This document shows, in pieces, positions 1 to 7,588 of a stretch of 26,832 nucleotides of DNA. The notes under the pieces are model-generated. The model saw only the letters and a program-made list of their open reading frames with translations, ran no database searches and was not told the DNA's origin. A program made the translations under genes and the position numbers. The stretch spans positions 29,042 through 55,873 of the forward strand of contig HF991343.1 in the NCBI GenBank assembly GCA_000431515.1. The letters run 5' to 3'. Source of the stretch: Clostridium sp. CAG:632 (GTDB taxonomy: Bacteria > Bacillota > Clostridia > Lachnospirales > Lachnospiraceae). Each line of letters starts with the position of its first letter. The stretch's first letter is position 1.

Positions 1-537
1 GCTGCATTCTTCCGTGATCTGGATCTGATCGCCGATCAGCTGGCAAGATTCCAGATTGAGCATATTCCGGTACTTTGGCGTCCGTTCCATGAATCAGAGG
101 ACACCTGGTTCTGGTGGGCATCCAAGGGTCCTAAGATTGCCAGTGAGTTATATAAGCTGATGTATCATTATTTTACAGACGTGAAGCACCTGAACAACCT
201 GATCTGGGTATGGAGCTGCCCAGCCAAAGAAGGCTATCCGGGTGATGATTATGTAGATATTGTTTCCTTGGATATTTATGTAGCTCCTCATACCGTTACA
301 GACTACAAGGAACAGTACGAAGAACTGACGGCCAATACCAGCCGTGAGAAGCTAGCTGCACTGAGTGAGGTCGGTGTGATTCCTGATATCACCATGATCC
401 GGGAAAGCCGTGTTCCATGGTCTTACTTCATGACCTGGTCAAAGGAATTCTGTCTGACAGAGGAGCACAACTATGATGCCTCCCTGAAAGCATTATATGC
501 CAGCGATTATACAATAAAATTAGGAGAGAGTCTGTAA
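1..537 (+). CDS. GH26 family glycoside hydrolase (beta-mannanase type), 3' part
   Basis: The reading frame is open from base 1, so the start lies outside the window; 178 codons are visible. The translation looks like the C-terminal half of a GH26 catalytic TIM barrel. It has the acid/base motif RPFHE (Glu at visible residue 31), then a Trp-rich WFWW stretch typical of the mannan-binding cleft, the strand LIWVWSC, and a second Glu in LSEVG (residue 123) where the family's nucleophile is expected. Known GH26 enzymes mostly cleave beta-1,4-mannan or related beta-glucans. The exact substrate and the presence of a signal peptide or binding module cannot be judged because the N-terminus is missing. 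The protein ends soon after the barrel, so no C-terminal module follows. It is convergent with the next operon. Confidence 0.85.
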   Translation, partial: AAFFRDLDLIADQLARFQIEHIPVLWRPFHESEDTWFWWASKGPKIASELYKLMYHYFTDVKHLNNLIWVWSCPAKEGYPGDDYVDIVSLDIYVAPHTVTDYKEQYEELTANTSREKLAALSEVGVIPDITMIRESRVPWSYFMTWSKEFCLTEEHNYDASLKALYASDYTIKLGESL

Positions 538-548
538 GGACTCTCTCC
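523..548 (-). terminator. Hairpin terminator at the end of the aspS/lipoprotein operon
   Basis: There is a perfect 10-bp stem (GGAGAGAGTC at 523-532, GACTCTCTCC at 539-548) with a 6-base loop. The loop contains the TAA stop of the + strand glycosidase. On the - strand the stem is followed by TAATTTTATTG, a U-rich tail, so the site best fits an intrinsic terminator of the long leftward operon. There is no T-run on the + strand side, so termination of the glycosidase transcript would be weaker. Confidence 0.7.
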
Positions 549-566
549 CTGATAAAGCATTCACGA

Positions 567-1595
567 TTACTCTCCAAGTAATACTAAATCAAAGACGTAT
601 GCGGCTTCCTTTGCGGTATAGCTGCGTACGTTTTTTTCATTACTTTCCGGAACTCCATCGAGGTATACGCATCTGCCGCCTTCCCCGATCAGAAAATATT
701 TCAGTTCTCCGGTATAATCCACATAGATCGGGTGTCCGTCATAGGTCTCTCCGGTATCCTCCAACCGTTCCCGATAATCCGGTACCGCTTCAAAATGAAG
801 TACGGCATAGGTATTCCAGTTCGGCACCTGTACAGACATATAAATGCTTACATTGTCATGATCCGCATCTCCGGTTGACGGCGAACAGCATAGAAAGCCT
901 GACTGATTGACTCCTTCCCGATACGCCAGTGTATAATGATCCATGACCGGATTCATCCGAAGTCCTGTCATTACATCCGTAAGCGTTTCTCCCTTATCTG
1001 CCGGTACAATGGCGGTTCCCATCTGCGCCAGTGCCTGACATAATGCATCCATTCCGATCACATTTTTATTCACCAGTTCTGTCCAGTTCTCAATCTGATA
1101 GACCAGATCATATACCTTCAGATACATCTGTTCATTCTCTGCGATTTCTCCGTCCTGCTGCCGGTAGATAGTCACGCTGTCATCCGAATATGCCGTTACC
1201 AGACTGTCAAGCGCCGGCGCTGTCTCCGGAATCAGGATCCCGACCTTATGTCCTTTTACATTCAACATAAACTGGGTCTGCAGATCGTATACCTTTGCCT
1301 GATTATATAGCCACAGATTCTCCGTCTCTGTAAATACATAGGTCTTATCACCGGATGTAAAAGAAAAATGTTCCCTTGTACCCGGATTCTCAACTGCCTC
1401 TCCCGGTTTCGGCAGCTTCTCTTCTATTTTCCGATATCCCGGTGTTCCATTGGGTATCCGGATTTCTTCGGAAGCTGTTATCTGCTCCGATCCGGTATCC
1501 GCCCCTGCCGATATATCCGATTCCAGTGTTGTCTGCCCGCAGCCTGTAAGCAATATACAGGCTCCCAGGGCAAGCACACCTTTTATTCTCCTCAT
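567..1595 (-). CDS. Predicted lipoprotein of unknown function
   Basis: This 342-residue protein has a clear lipoprotein signal: a basic start (MRRIKG), a hydrophobic stretch and the lipobox LTGC with Cys19 as the lipidated residue. A Thr/Ser/Glu-rich linker follows, then a globular domain from about residue 70 to the end. I recognise no family and see no metal-binding or catalytic motif. It should be anchored on the outer face of the cytoplasmic membrane. The start is supported by AAGGGGG just upstream. It begins 18 bases after the aspS stop and is the last gene before the operon terminator, so it is probably co-transcribed with the tRNA synthetases. That position does not explain its role. 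Confidence 0.75.
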   Translation of the reverse strand: MRRIKGVLALGACILLTGCGQTTLESDISAGADTGSEQITASEEIRIPNGTPGYRKIEEKLPKPGEAVENPGTREHFSFTSGDKTYVFTETENLWLYNQAKVYDLQTQFMLNVKGHKVGILIPETAPALDSLVTAYSDDSVTIYRQQDGEIAENEQMYLKVYDLVYQIENWTELVNKNVIGMDALCQALAQMGTAIVPADKGETLTDVMTGLRMNPVMDHYTLAYREGVNQSGFLCCSPSTGDADHDNVSIYMSVQVPNWNTYAVLHFEAVPDYRERLEDTGETYDGHPIYVDYTGELKYFLIGEGGRCVYLDGVPESNEKNVRSYTAKEAAYVFDLVLLGE

Positions 1596-1613
1596 GAAAT
1601 CCCCCTTGTCATG

Positions 1614-3410
1614 TTACTCGGTTTCTTCCTGTACGGACACTTCGATTCCGAGTTCTTCCAGCTGTTTCGGATCTACTGCATTCGGTGCCTCGCTCATCAG
1701 ACAGGATGCATCCTTTACCTTCGGGAATGCGATTACATCCCGGATAGAATCCTGCTGTGCCATCAGCATAACCAGACGATCCAGACCATAAGCCAGACCT
1801 GCGTGTGGCGGAACACCATACTTAAATGCATTTAACAGGAAGCCGAACTGGTCATATGCACGCTCCATCGTGAAGCCAAGTGCCTTGAACATCTGCTCCT
1901 GAATATCATCCTGATGGATACGGACAGAACCGCCACCGATTTCCGTACCGTTTAATACAATATCATATGCCTTGGCACGTACCCGTCCCGGATCAGACTC
2001 AATATACTGTAAATCCTCTTCCATCGGCATCGTAAACGGATGATGCATAGCCTGATATCTTCCAAGCTCTTCGCTCCACTCAAGAAGTGGGAACTCTGTG
2101 ATCCATACGAACCGATACTCATCTTTATGAAGCAGTCCCAGCTGATTCGCAATCTCCAGACGAAGTGCACCTAATACATCATAGACCAGCTTGCTCTTAT
2201 CAGCTGCAAAGAGAAGCAGATCGCCCGGTTTTCCCTGCATCCGCTCAACCAGTGCTGCCATTTCTTCTTCCTTCATAAACTTTGCAAAGGATGACTTGTA
2301 GCTTCCATCCTCCTGAATTGCGATATAAGCCAGACCCTTAGCACCGTATCCCTTTGCAAAATCAACCAGTGCATCAATCTTCTTACGTGGCATTGCTCCC
2401 TGACCGTTTGCATTAATACCACGTACGCTTCCGCCATTTTCGATCGCACTCTTAAATACAACGAACTCGCAGTCCTTTACTACATCGGTAACATCGCACA
2501 GCTCCATGCCGAACCGCAAATCCGGTTTATCGGAGCCAAAGCGCTCCATAGCCTCTTTGTATGTCATCCGCTGAATCGGGAGTTGTACATCCACATTCAG
2601 GACTTCCTTAAATAATTTAGCCAGAAATCTCTCATTGACATCGATCACGTCATCCACATCTACGAAAGATAATTCCATATCGATCTGTGTGAATTCCGGC
2701 TGTCTATCTGCACGCAGATCCTCATCACGATAGCATCTCGCGATCTGGAAATAGCGATCATAACCGGAACACATCAGCAGCTGCTTATAAATCTGCGGTG
2801 ACTGTGGAAGTGCATAGAATTCACCCGGATGAACCCGGCTCGGAACCAGATAATCTCTGGCACCCTCCGGTGTAGACTTGCACAGAGTCGGAGTCTCAAT
2901 CTCAATAAATCCCTCACCTGCCAGAAATGCTCTGGTCAAGGTCGTTACCTTACTACGCATCATAATGTTGCGCTGCAGATCAGGGCGACGTAGATCCAGA
3001 TACCGGTACTTCAGTCGAAGATCCTCCTTCGTCTTACTGTTTTCTTCAATCGGGAACGGAGGAGTCTCTGCCTCTGCCAGAATCCGGATATCAGTTGCGA
3101 TCACTTCAATATCACCGGTTGCCAGATTCTCATTCACGGCTCCTCCTCTAGCTGCAACGGTTCCCGTAATCGCTGCCACGAACTCGGAACGTAACTTCTC
3201 TGCCTTGGCGAAGCTTTCTGCCCCGCATTTTGCCTCTTCAAAAATCACCTGTAAGATACCACTTCTGTCACGAAGGTCTACGAATATGATTCCTCCCTTA
3301 TTCCGGCTCTTCTGTACCCAGCCCATAACAGTTACGGTATTGCCGATCATTGTATTGTTTACTTCTGTACATCTGTGACTTCTGTGAAGTCCCTGCATTG
3401 ACTCTGCCAT
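1614..3410 (-). CDS. aspS: Aspartyl-tRNA synthetase
   Basis: AspS charges tRNA-Asp with aspartate in the cytoplasm. The 598-residue length matches bacterial-type AspRS. Domains in order: an N-terminal OB-fold anticodon-binding domain (about 1-110, with GWVQKSRNKGGIIFVDLRD), class II motif 2 (CYRDEDLRADRQPEFTQID), the bacterial GAD insertion (about 290-420), and motif 3 (GLAYGLDRLVML) near the C-terminus. ATG is preceded by AAGGAGGAAGAAAG, which supports this start. The gene follows hisS by 52 bases on the same strand, a common order in Firmicutes. Whether the enzyme is discriminating or also charges tRNA-Asn cannot be decided here because gatCAB is not in the window. Confidence 0.97.
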   Translation of the reverse strand: MAESMQGLHRSHRCTEVNNTMIGNTVTVMGWVQKSRNKGGIIFVDLRDRSGILQVIFEEAKCGAESFAKAEKLRSEFVAAITGTVAARGGAVNENLATGDIEVIATDIRILAEAETPPFPIEENSKTKEDLRLKYRYLDLRRPDLQRNIMMRSKVTTLTRAFLAGEGFIEIETPTLCKSTPEGARDYLVPSRVHPGEFYALPQSPQIYKQLLMCSGYDRYFQIARCYRDEDLRADRQPEFTQIDMELSFVDVDDVIDVNERFLAKLFKEVLNVDVQLPIQRMTYKEAMERFGSDKPDLRFGMELCDVTDVVKDCEFVVFKSAIENGGSVRGINANGQGAMPRKKIDALVDFAKGYGAKGLAYIAIQEDGSYKSSFAKFMKEEEMAALVERMQGKPGDLLLFAADKSKLVYDVLGALRLEIANQLGLLHKDEYRFVWITEFPLLEWSEELGRYQAMHHPFTMPMEEDLQYIESDPGRVRAKAYDIVLNGTEIGGGSVRIHQDDIQEQMFKALGFTMERAYDQFGFLLNAFKYGVPPHAGLAYGLDRLVMLMAQQDSIRDVIAFPKVKDASCLMSEAPNAVDPKQLEELGIEVSVQEETE

Positions 3411-3462
3411 CTTTCTTCCTCCTTAACCTGACGGTCATCCTCTTCTATCTGTCCGCATCCGC

Positions 3463-4719
3463 TTACATACGATCTATAAAGAATTCACGGAACTCCTCAT
3501 AGCCTTCTGCCTGCATCTGCTCCTTCTGGAACTTTTTATTTTTCTTCATGATTGCAATATTTACGACGGAACCATCCGCTCTTGCCTGCTTTGCCTCATC
3601 CAGGATCTGAAGCAGCTTGTCCTCCGGCATATTCTTCTCGATCAGATATGCTGTCTTCTTTCCGGCACCCGGAATCTGGAAGCCACGTTCCAACAGCAGC
3701 ATAACGATCCGCTCAAATCCAATCGAAAATCCACAGGCCGGTGTTGCCTGTCCGGTAAACTTACCGATCATCTCATCATATCGTCCGCCGCCACCGACAG
3801 AGCCACCGAATTCATCCATGGAAATCTCAAAGATCGGTCCTGTATAATAAGACATTCCACGTACCAGTGTCGGATCGAATGCCATCTTAAACTCTGCACT
3901 CTTTGTACTTTCCACACTGGCAATGATCGTCTTTAAGTTCTCTGCGACCTCAGCCGGAAGGAAATCACCCAGTGTTTCCTGCAAGTACTGCACACCGGTC
4001 GTATCTGCAGTTACCTTCTCAAACAGCTCCAGATATTTATCTACGGAAGACTCTGCATACCCTTCCTTCAACAGCTCTTCACGGACTCCGTCCAGTCCGA
4101 TCTTATCCATTTTGTCCAAAATAATGAAAACCGTATCGTAGTCCGTCTCCGGAAATCCACTGTATGCAGCCATTGCCTTCAGAATCCGTCTGTCATTGAT
4201 CCGGATCGTAAAGTTCTTAAAATCCAGTCTGCCAAGCAGTGTAGTTGTTGCAAGGATCAGCTCGATTTCTGCCAGAATGGTCGGTTCACCCAGAATATCG
4301 ATATCACACTGCATAAACTGTCTGTATCTTCCGCGCTGCGGACGGTCTGCCCGCCATACATTTCCCATCTGAAGTGCCTTAAACGGACTCGGCAATTCGT
4401 TTGCATTATTGGAATAATATCTCGAAAGCGGAACCGTCAGATCATAACGCAGACCTCCGTCCACCAGATCCAGCTCTTCCTTCGCTTCCTCAAGCTTTAA
4501 CTTCTCGCCACGTTTTAAGATCTTGAAAATCAGCTTCTCATTCTCGCCGCCCTGCTTACTGTTCAGGTTCTCAATATGCTCCACACATGGAGTCTCTACG
4601 GAACAGAATCCAAATGTTCTATATGTCTCCTTGATCAATCCGATGCAGTAATCGCGGATTGCCATCTCCTTTGGTAAGATGTCCTTCATACCGGTGACCG
4701 GCTTTTTTTTCATTGCCAT
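3463..4719 (-). CDS. hisS: Histidyl-tRNA synthetase
   Basis: This class II synthetase charges tRNA-His. It has motif 1 near the N-terminus (PVTGMKDILP onwards), motif 2 with the ATP-binding arginines (MGNVWRADRPQRGRYRQF), the histidine-specific GGGRYDEM segment, motif 3 (GFSIGFERIVMLL) and a C-terminal anticodon-binding domain. I place the start at the ATG at 4719 (418 residues). GGAGGAG sits 8 bases upstream, and an in-frame TTG at 4734 would lie at the ribosome site itself. It is 19 bases downstream of the HD-GYP gene, so there is no room for a T-box leader and expression should follow the upstream operon. Confidence 0.97.
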   Translation of the reverse strand: MAMKKKPVTGMKDILPKEMAIRDYCIGLIKETYRTFGFCSVETPCVEHIENLNSKQGGENEKLIFKILKRGEKLKLEEAKEELDLVDGGLRYDLTVPLSRYYSNNANELPSPFKALQMGNVWRADRPQRGRYRQFMQCDIDILGEPTILAEIELILATTTLLGRLDFKNFTIRINDRRILKAMAAYSGFPETDYDTVFIILDKMDKIGLDGVREELLKEGYAESSVDKYLELFEKVTADTTGVQYLQETLGDFLPAEVAENLKTIIASVESTKSAEFKMAFDPTLVRGMSYYTGPIFEISMDEFGGSVGGGGRYDEMIGKFTGQATPACGFSIGFERIVMLLLERGFQIPGAGKKTAYLIEKNMPEDKLLQILDEAKQARADGSVVNIAIMKKNKKFQKEQMQAEGYEEFREFFIDRM

Positions 4720-4738
4720 ATATCTCTCCTCCAAGTAA

Positions 4739-5398
4739 TTATTTTATATTCTGTATTTCTGCTGTCAGAGGCATCTTCTGCAGATGTGTTTTCCCATCCA
4801 TCCCTTCGATCTCCTCCAGCTCTTCTAATGTACTCTGCGTATGGACTACACTCTGAAATGCCAGAAAAATACGCATATCAAAGTTCTTTACTTCATCTAT
4901 CAGCAGCCGGATCGCCGTATTTATATCAAAAGCCTTCCGATACGGGCGGTCTGCGATCAGCGCGGCAAACACATCACATACACGTAAGATTCTGGCTCCC
5001 AGCGGGATTTCCTCCCCACGCAGGTTAAACGGATATCCGGAGCCGTCATAGTTCTCGTGGTGGTATAAGACCATATTGCAGATATTATCCGAAAACCCCT
5101 GTTTCCGCAGGATCTGCTCACCCAGCTGGGCATGCCGCCTGATATACTGTGTCTCCTCAATCCGCATAGTGTCCTCCTGCCGCCCATATATATATCGGCT
5201 GATCTTCAGCTTTCCGATATCATGTACCATGCCTGCCAGAGCAATCTCCTGTATCTGATCTTCCGTAAGTCCAAGCTCCCGTGCAAGCTTTGCTGCCAGA
5301 TCACTGACACACATGGCATGCAGAAGACCGGCGCTCAGATCCTCGCTCAAATATTCATTTATTGTTTCGCCGGAAAAAACATCCTGCTCCATTTCCAT
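4739..5398 (-). CDS. Stand-alone HD-GYP domain phosphohydrolase
   Basis: The protein is about 219 residues and consists almost entirely of one HD-GYP domain. The expected metal ligands and signature are present: His27, HDIGK (His59-Asp60), His89, the His pair 113-114 and DGSGYP (GYP at 121-123), followed by PLGARILRVCDVFAAL. Active members of this family hydrolyse cyclic di-GMP or related cyclic dinucleotides; activity here is an inference from intact motifs. There is no receiver, PAS or membrane segment, so any regulation must come from partners or expression. I prefer the ATG at 5398 because AGGGTGAT precedes it; an in-frame GTG at 5407 is the alternative. It sits immediately after hemZ (stop at 5409) and before hisS. 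Confidence 0.85.
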   Translation of the reverse strand: MEMEQDVFSGETINEYLSEDLSAGLLHAMCVSDLAAKLARELGLTEDQIQEIALAGMVHDIGKLKISRYIYGRQEDTMRIEETQYIRRHAQLGEQILRKQGFSDNICNMVLYHHENYDGSGYPFNLRGEEIPLGARILRVCDVFAALIADRPYRKAFDINTAIRLLIDEVKNFDMRIFLAFQSVVHTQSTLEELEEIEGMDGKTHLQKMPLTAEIQNIK

Positions 5399-5408
5399 GT
5401 TTATCACC

Positions 5409-6872
5409 CTATCTGCTTTCCGGATGCAGCTCTGCTGCTTTTTGTCTGAAGCCCGCAGCCTTTCTCTGCATCATTTCATCCACCCGGACAATATATTCAT
5501 CTACATTCTTTACATTCTCGATCCGTTCAATCCGGTTTTCATCCGGAAACACCAATTTCGTAGATGTTCCTGCACCTAGTGCTATAATATCCATTTTTTC
5601 TTCCATAATCAAGATATTATAAAGACATTCTTTTCCGGAAACCGTATATCCTACATTTTCCAGATTTCCCGGAATATTTTTCTGTCGATACAAATAATAA
5701 GGCCGCATATCCATCTGTCTTGCATATTCATCCGCAAGCATCAGCATCTCGTTCGTGCTTCCGGTAATGCTGTTCCGATATTCCTGCATCCGGATATTCA
5801 GCTCAGCCGCCCGCTTGATCGCCAGCGAATGGACTGTCAGGCTGTCAGGCTGCAGCTTCCGGATTTCATCCAACGTATGACGGATCTTCTCCAAATCCTC
5901 GCCGGGTAGTCCGATAATCATATCCATATTGATATTATCCAGTCCGCACTCCCTTGCCAGATGAAATGCATCGACTGTCATCTGCGCAGTATGTGCCCGT
6001 CCGATAAACCGAAGCGTCTCATCGTTCATGGTCTGCGGATTAATACTGATCCGTGTCGCCTTATGTTCCCTCAGCATTTCAAACTTCTCCCGGTTTAAAC
6101 TGTCCGGTCTTCCGGCCTCTACCGTAAACTCCCGCAGATGTTCTGTCGGAAATGTCTGATAAATCCGGTCGATCACAGCTGCCAGCTGCTTTGCTGTTAA
6201 CGAGGTCGGTGTACCGCCGCCAATATATACCGAAACCAGTTTCTTATTCCGGTAAGCCTCTGCCACATAGTCCATCTCCCGGAACAATGCCTGCAGATAC
6301 TCCTCTACCCGGTTCTGATACTGTGCGATCGGATATGCTGTGAAAGAACAATACAGGCACCGGGACAGACAGAACGGTATGCCTACATACAGACAATATT
6401 CCTCCCGGAAATGAAAGCCCCGGAACAGCTCCTGTTCCTTCTTTGCCACCTCATAACAGATTTCACCCTTCTGTCTGGTTGTCAGATAAATCTGTTCATA
6501 TTCCTTTATGATCGGCTCCTTCTGCCATCCTTCCTCCAGCCTGGCAGTTGCGAACTTTGTGGGACGCACTCCTGTCATACTGCCCCAGGGAAGGGTCTTC
6601 TTACAATGCCTGCTTAACAGGTAATAAGCAGCCGCCTTAATTGGGTTTCGCGCCTGCTTCTTATCCGGATAATGACAGATTGCCATTTCTTCGTCCAGCT
6701 TCCGATCCTGTTCCCACAGGCTTAGCCGGACTGCCTGCTCATCCAGATCCGCCCGGAATGTCAGCCGGGTACCCTCCGGATAAAGCACGATCTTCTCTCC
6801 CGGAAGGAATGCCTGTATCATAGTTCGGAAATCATTATTATAATCATCTACATTCTGTTTCAGATAAATCAT
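5409..6872 (-). CDS. hemZ: Coproporphyrinogen III oxidase-like radical SAM enzyme HemZ
   Basis: This 487-residue radical SAM protein belongs to the HemN/HemZ family. An N-terminal domain of about 155 residues, with the conserved GVRPTKFA segment, precedes the radical SAM core. The cluster motif CxxxCxxC is at Cys168, Cys172 and Cys175. SVYIGGGTPTSL, RISINPQTM and the Asp-containing NINMDMIIGLPGED follow, all typical of this family. HemN relatives convert coproporphyrinogen III to protoporphyrinogen anaerobically. In Lachnospiraceae HemZ is often present without a full heme pathway, so the true substrate is uncertain. The start is supported by GAGG 8 bases upstream. It lies 14 bases after the MBL gene. 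Confidence 0.88.
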   Translation of the reverse strand: MIYLKQNVDDYNNDFRTMIQAFLPGEKIVLYPEGTRLTFRADLDEQAVRLSLWEQDRKLDEEMAICHYPDKKQARNPIKAAAYYLLSRHCKKTLPWGSMTGVRPTKFATARLEEGWQKEPIIKEYEQIYLTTRQKGEICYEVAKKEQELFRGFHFREEYCLYVGIPFCLSRCLYCSFTAYPIAQYQNRVEEYLQALFREMDYVAEAYRNKKLVSVYIGGGTPTSLTAKQLAAVIDRIYQTFPTEHLREFTVEAGRPDSLNREKFEMLREHKATRISINPQTMNDETLRFIGRAHTAQMTVDAFHLARECGLDNINMDMIIGLPGEDLEKIRHTLDEIRKLQPDSLTVHSLAIKRAAELNIRMQEYRNSITGSTNEMLMLADEYARQMDMRPYYLYRQKNIPGNLENVGYTVSGKECLYNILIMEEKMDIIALGAGTSTKLVFPDENRIERIENVKNVDEYIVRVDEMMQRKAAGFRQKAAELHPESR

Positions 6873-6886
6873 TTTATTGCCTCAAC

Positions 6887-7528
6887 TTACTGAATAAACG
6901 GATTCGCATTTCTCTCTTTTCCGATCGTTGTCCGTTCATTATGTCCCGGATACACTATGGTCTCATCCGGCAATGTCATGAGCTTCTCCTTGATGCTCTT
7001 TACCAGTTTTATTCCATCACCGGTCGGAAAATCTGACCTTCCGATACTCCTTGCGAACAATGTGTCCCCGGAAAAAAGTATTCCGTTTTCCGCAAAATAA
7101 TAACACATACCGCCCTTGGTATGTCCCGGTACCAGAAAGCACCGGAGCTTCGTGTCCAACAGCTCTATCTCCTGATCATCCTGCAATAAAATATCCGGTT
7201 TTACCGTCACCATCTGACCACTCAGCATGGTTGACAGATTCTTCCGTGGATCATTTAAAACATCTTCTTCCTCTGCAGATGCATAAATCGGTACTTTATG
7301 TCCAACCAGCTCCATCAATTCCGGCAAGGCACCAATATGATCGTAATGTCCATGCGTCAACAGAATTGCTACACAGTTTAATTGCTCATTGACCAGAATA
7401 TTATTCAGAAATCTGGCATTGCACGCCGGATCGATCAGAACTGCGTCTCTGGTCACTGCATTATACACAGTATAGCAATTGGTCATAAAATCGCCCAGTT
7501 GATTGGTAATGACGATAAGTTCCTGCAT
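6887..7528 (-). CDS. MBL-fold metallohydrolase (YqgX / glyoxalase II-like)
   Basis: This 213-residue metallo-beta-lactamase-fold hydrolase has a complete zinc site: THGHYDH (His59, His61, Asp63, His64), GHTKGG with a metal-ligand His, FSGDTLF with the bridging Asp, and a final PGHNERTT. The length and the DFPTGD segment fit the short YqgX/GloB-like subgroup, which lacks the C-terminal helical domain of classical glyoxalase II. Hydroxyacylglutathione or a similar thioester is the family substrate; Clostridia often lack glutathione, so the physiological substrate is unknown. It sits between rel and hemZ, an order common in clostridial genomes. Confidence 0.9.
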   Translation of the reverse strand: MQELIVITNQLGDFMTNCYTVYNAVTRDAVLIDPACNARFLNNILVNEQLNCVAILLTHGHYDHIGALPELMELVGHKVPIYASAEEEDVLNDPRKNLSTMLSGQMVTVKPDILLQDDQEIELLDTKLRCFLVPGHTKGGMCYYFAENGILFSGDTLFARSIGRSDFPTGDGIKLVKSIKEKLMTLPDETIVYPGHNERTTIGKERNANPFIQ

Positions 7529-7588
7529 ATTGTACTCCTTTTCTTTCCTTCTCTATAACGGTTTCTCTGTTCTCCCGTTTCCGCTATA

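Noticed and set aside
2878..3378. + strand open frame (166 codons) antisense to aspS
   Set aside because: It is an Arg/Ser-rich shadow of the aspS N-terminal region, with no domain or ribosome site.
4720..4734. TTG start for hisS, five codons upstream
   Set aside because: The TTG overlaps the GGAGGAG ribosome site; the ATG at 4719 is spaced correctly from it.
3411..4738. T-box riboswitch ahead of hisS or aspS
   Set aside because: Only 19 and 52 bases separate these genes from their upstream neighbours, which is too short for a T-box leader.
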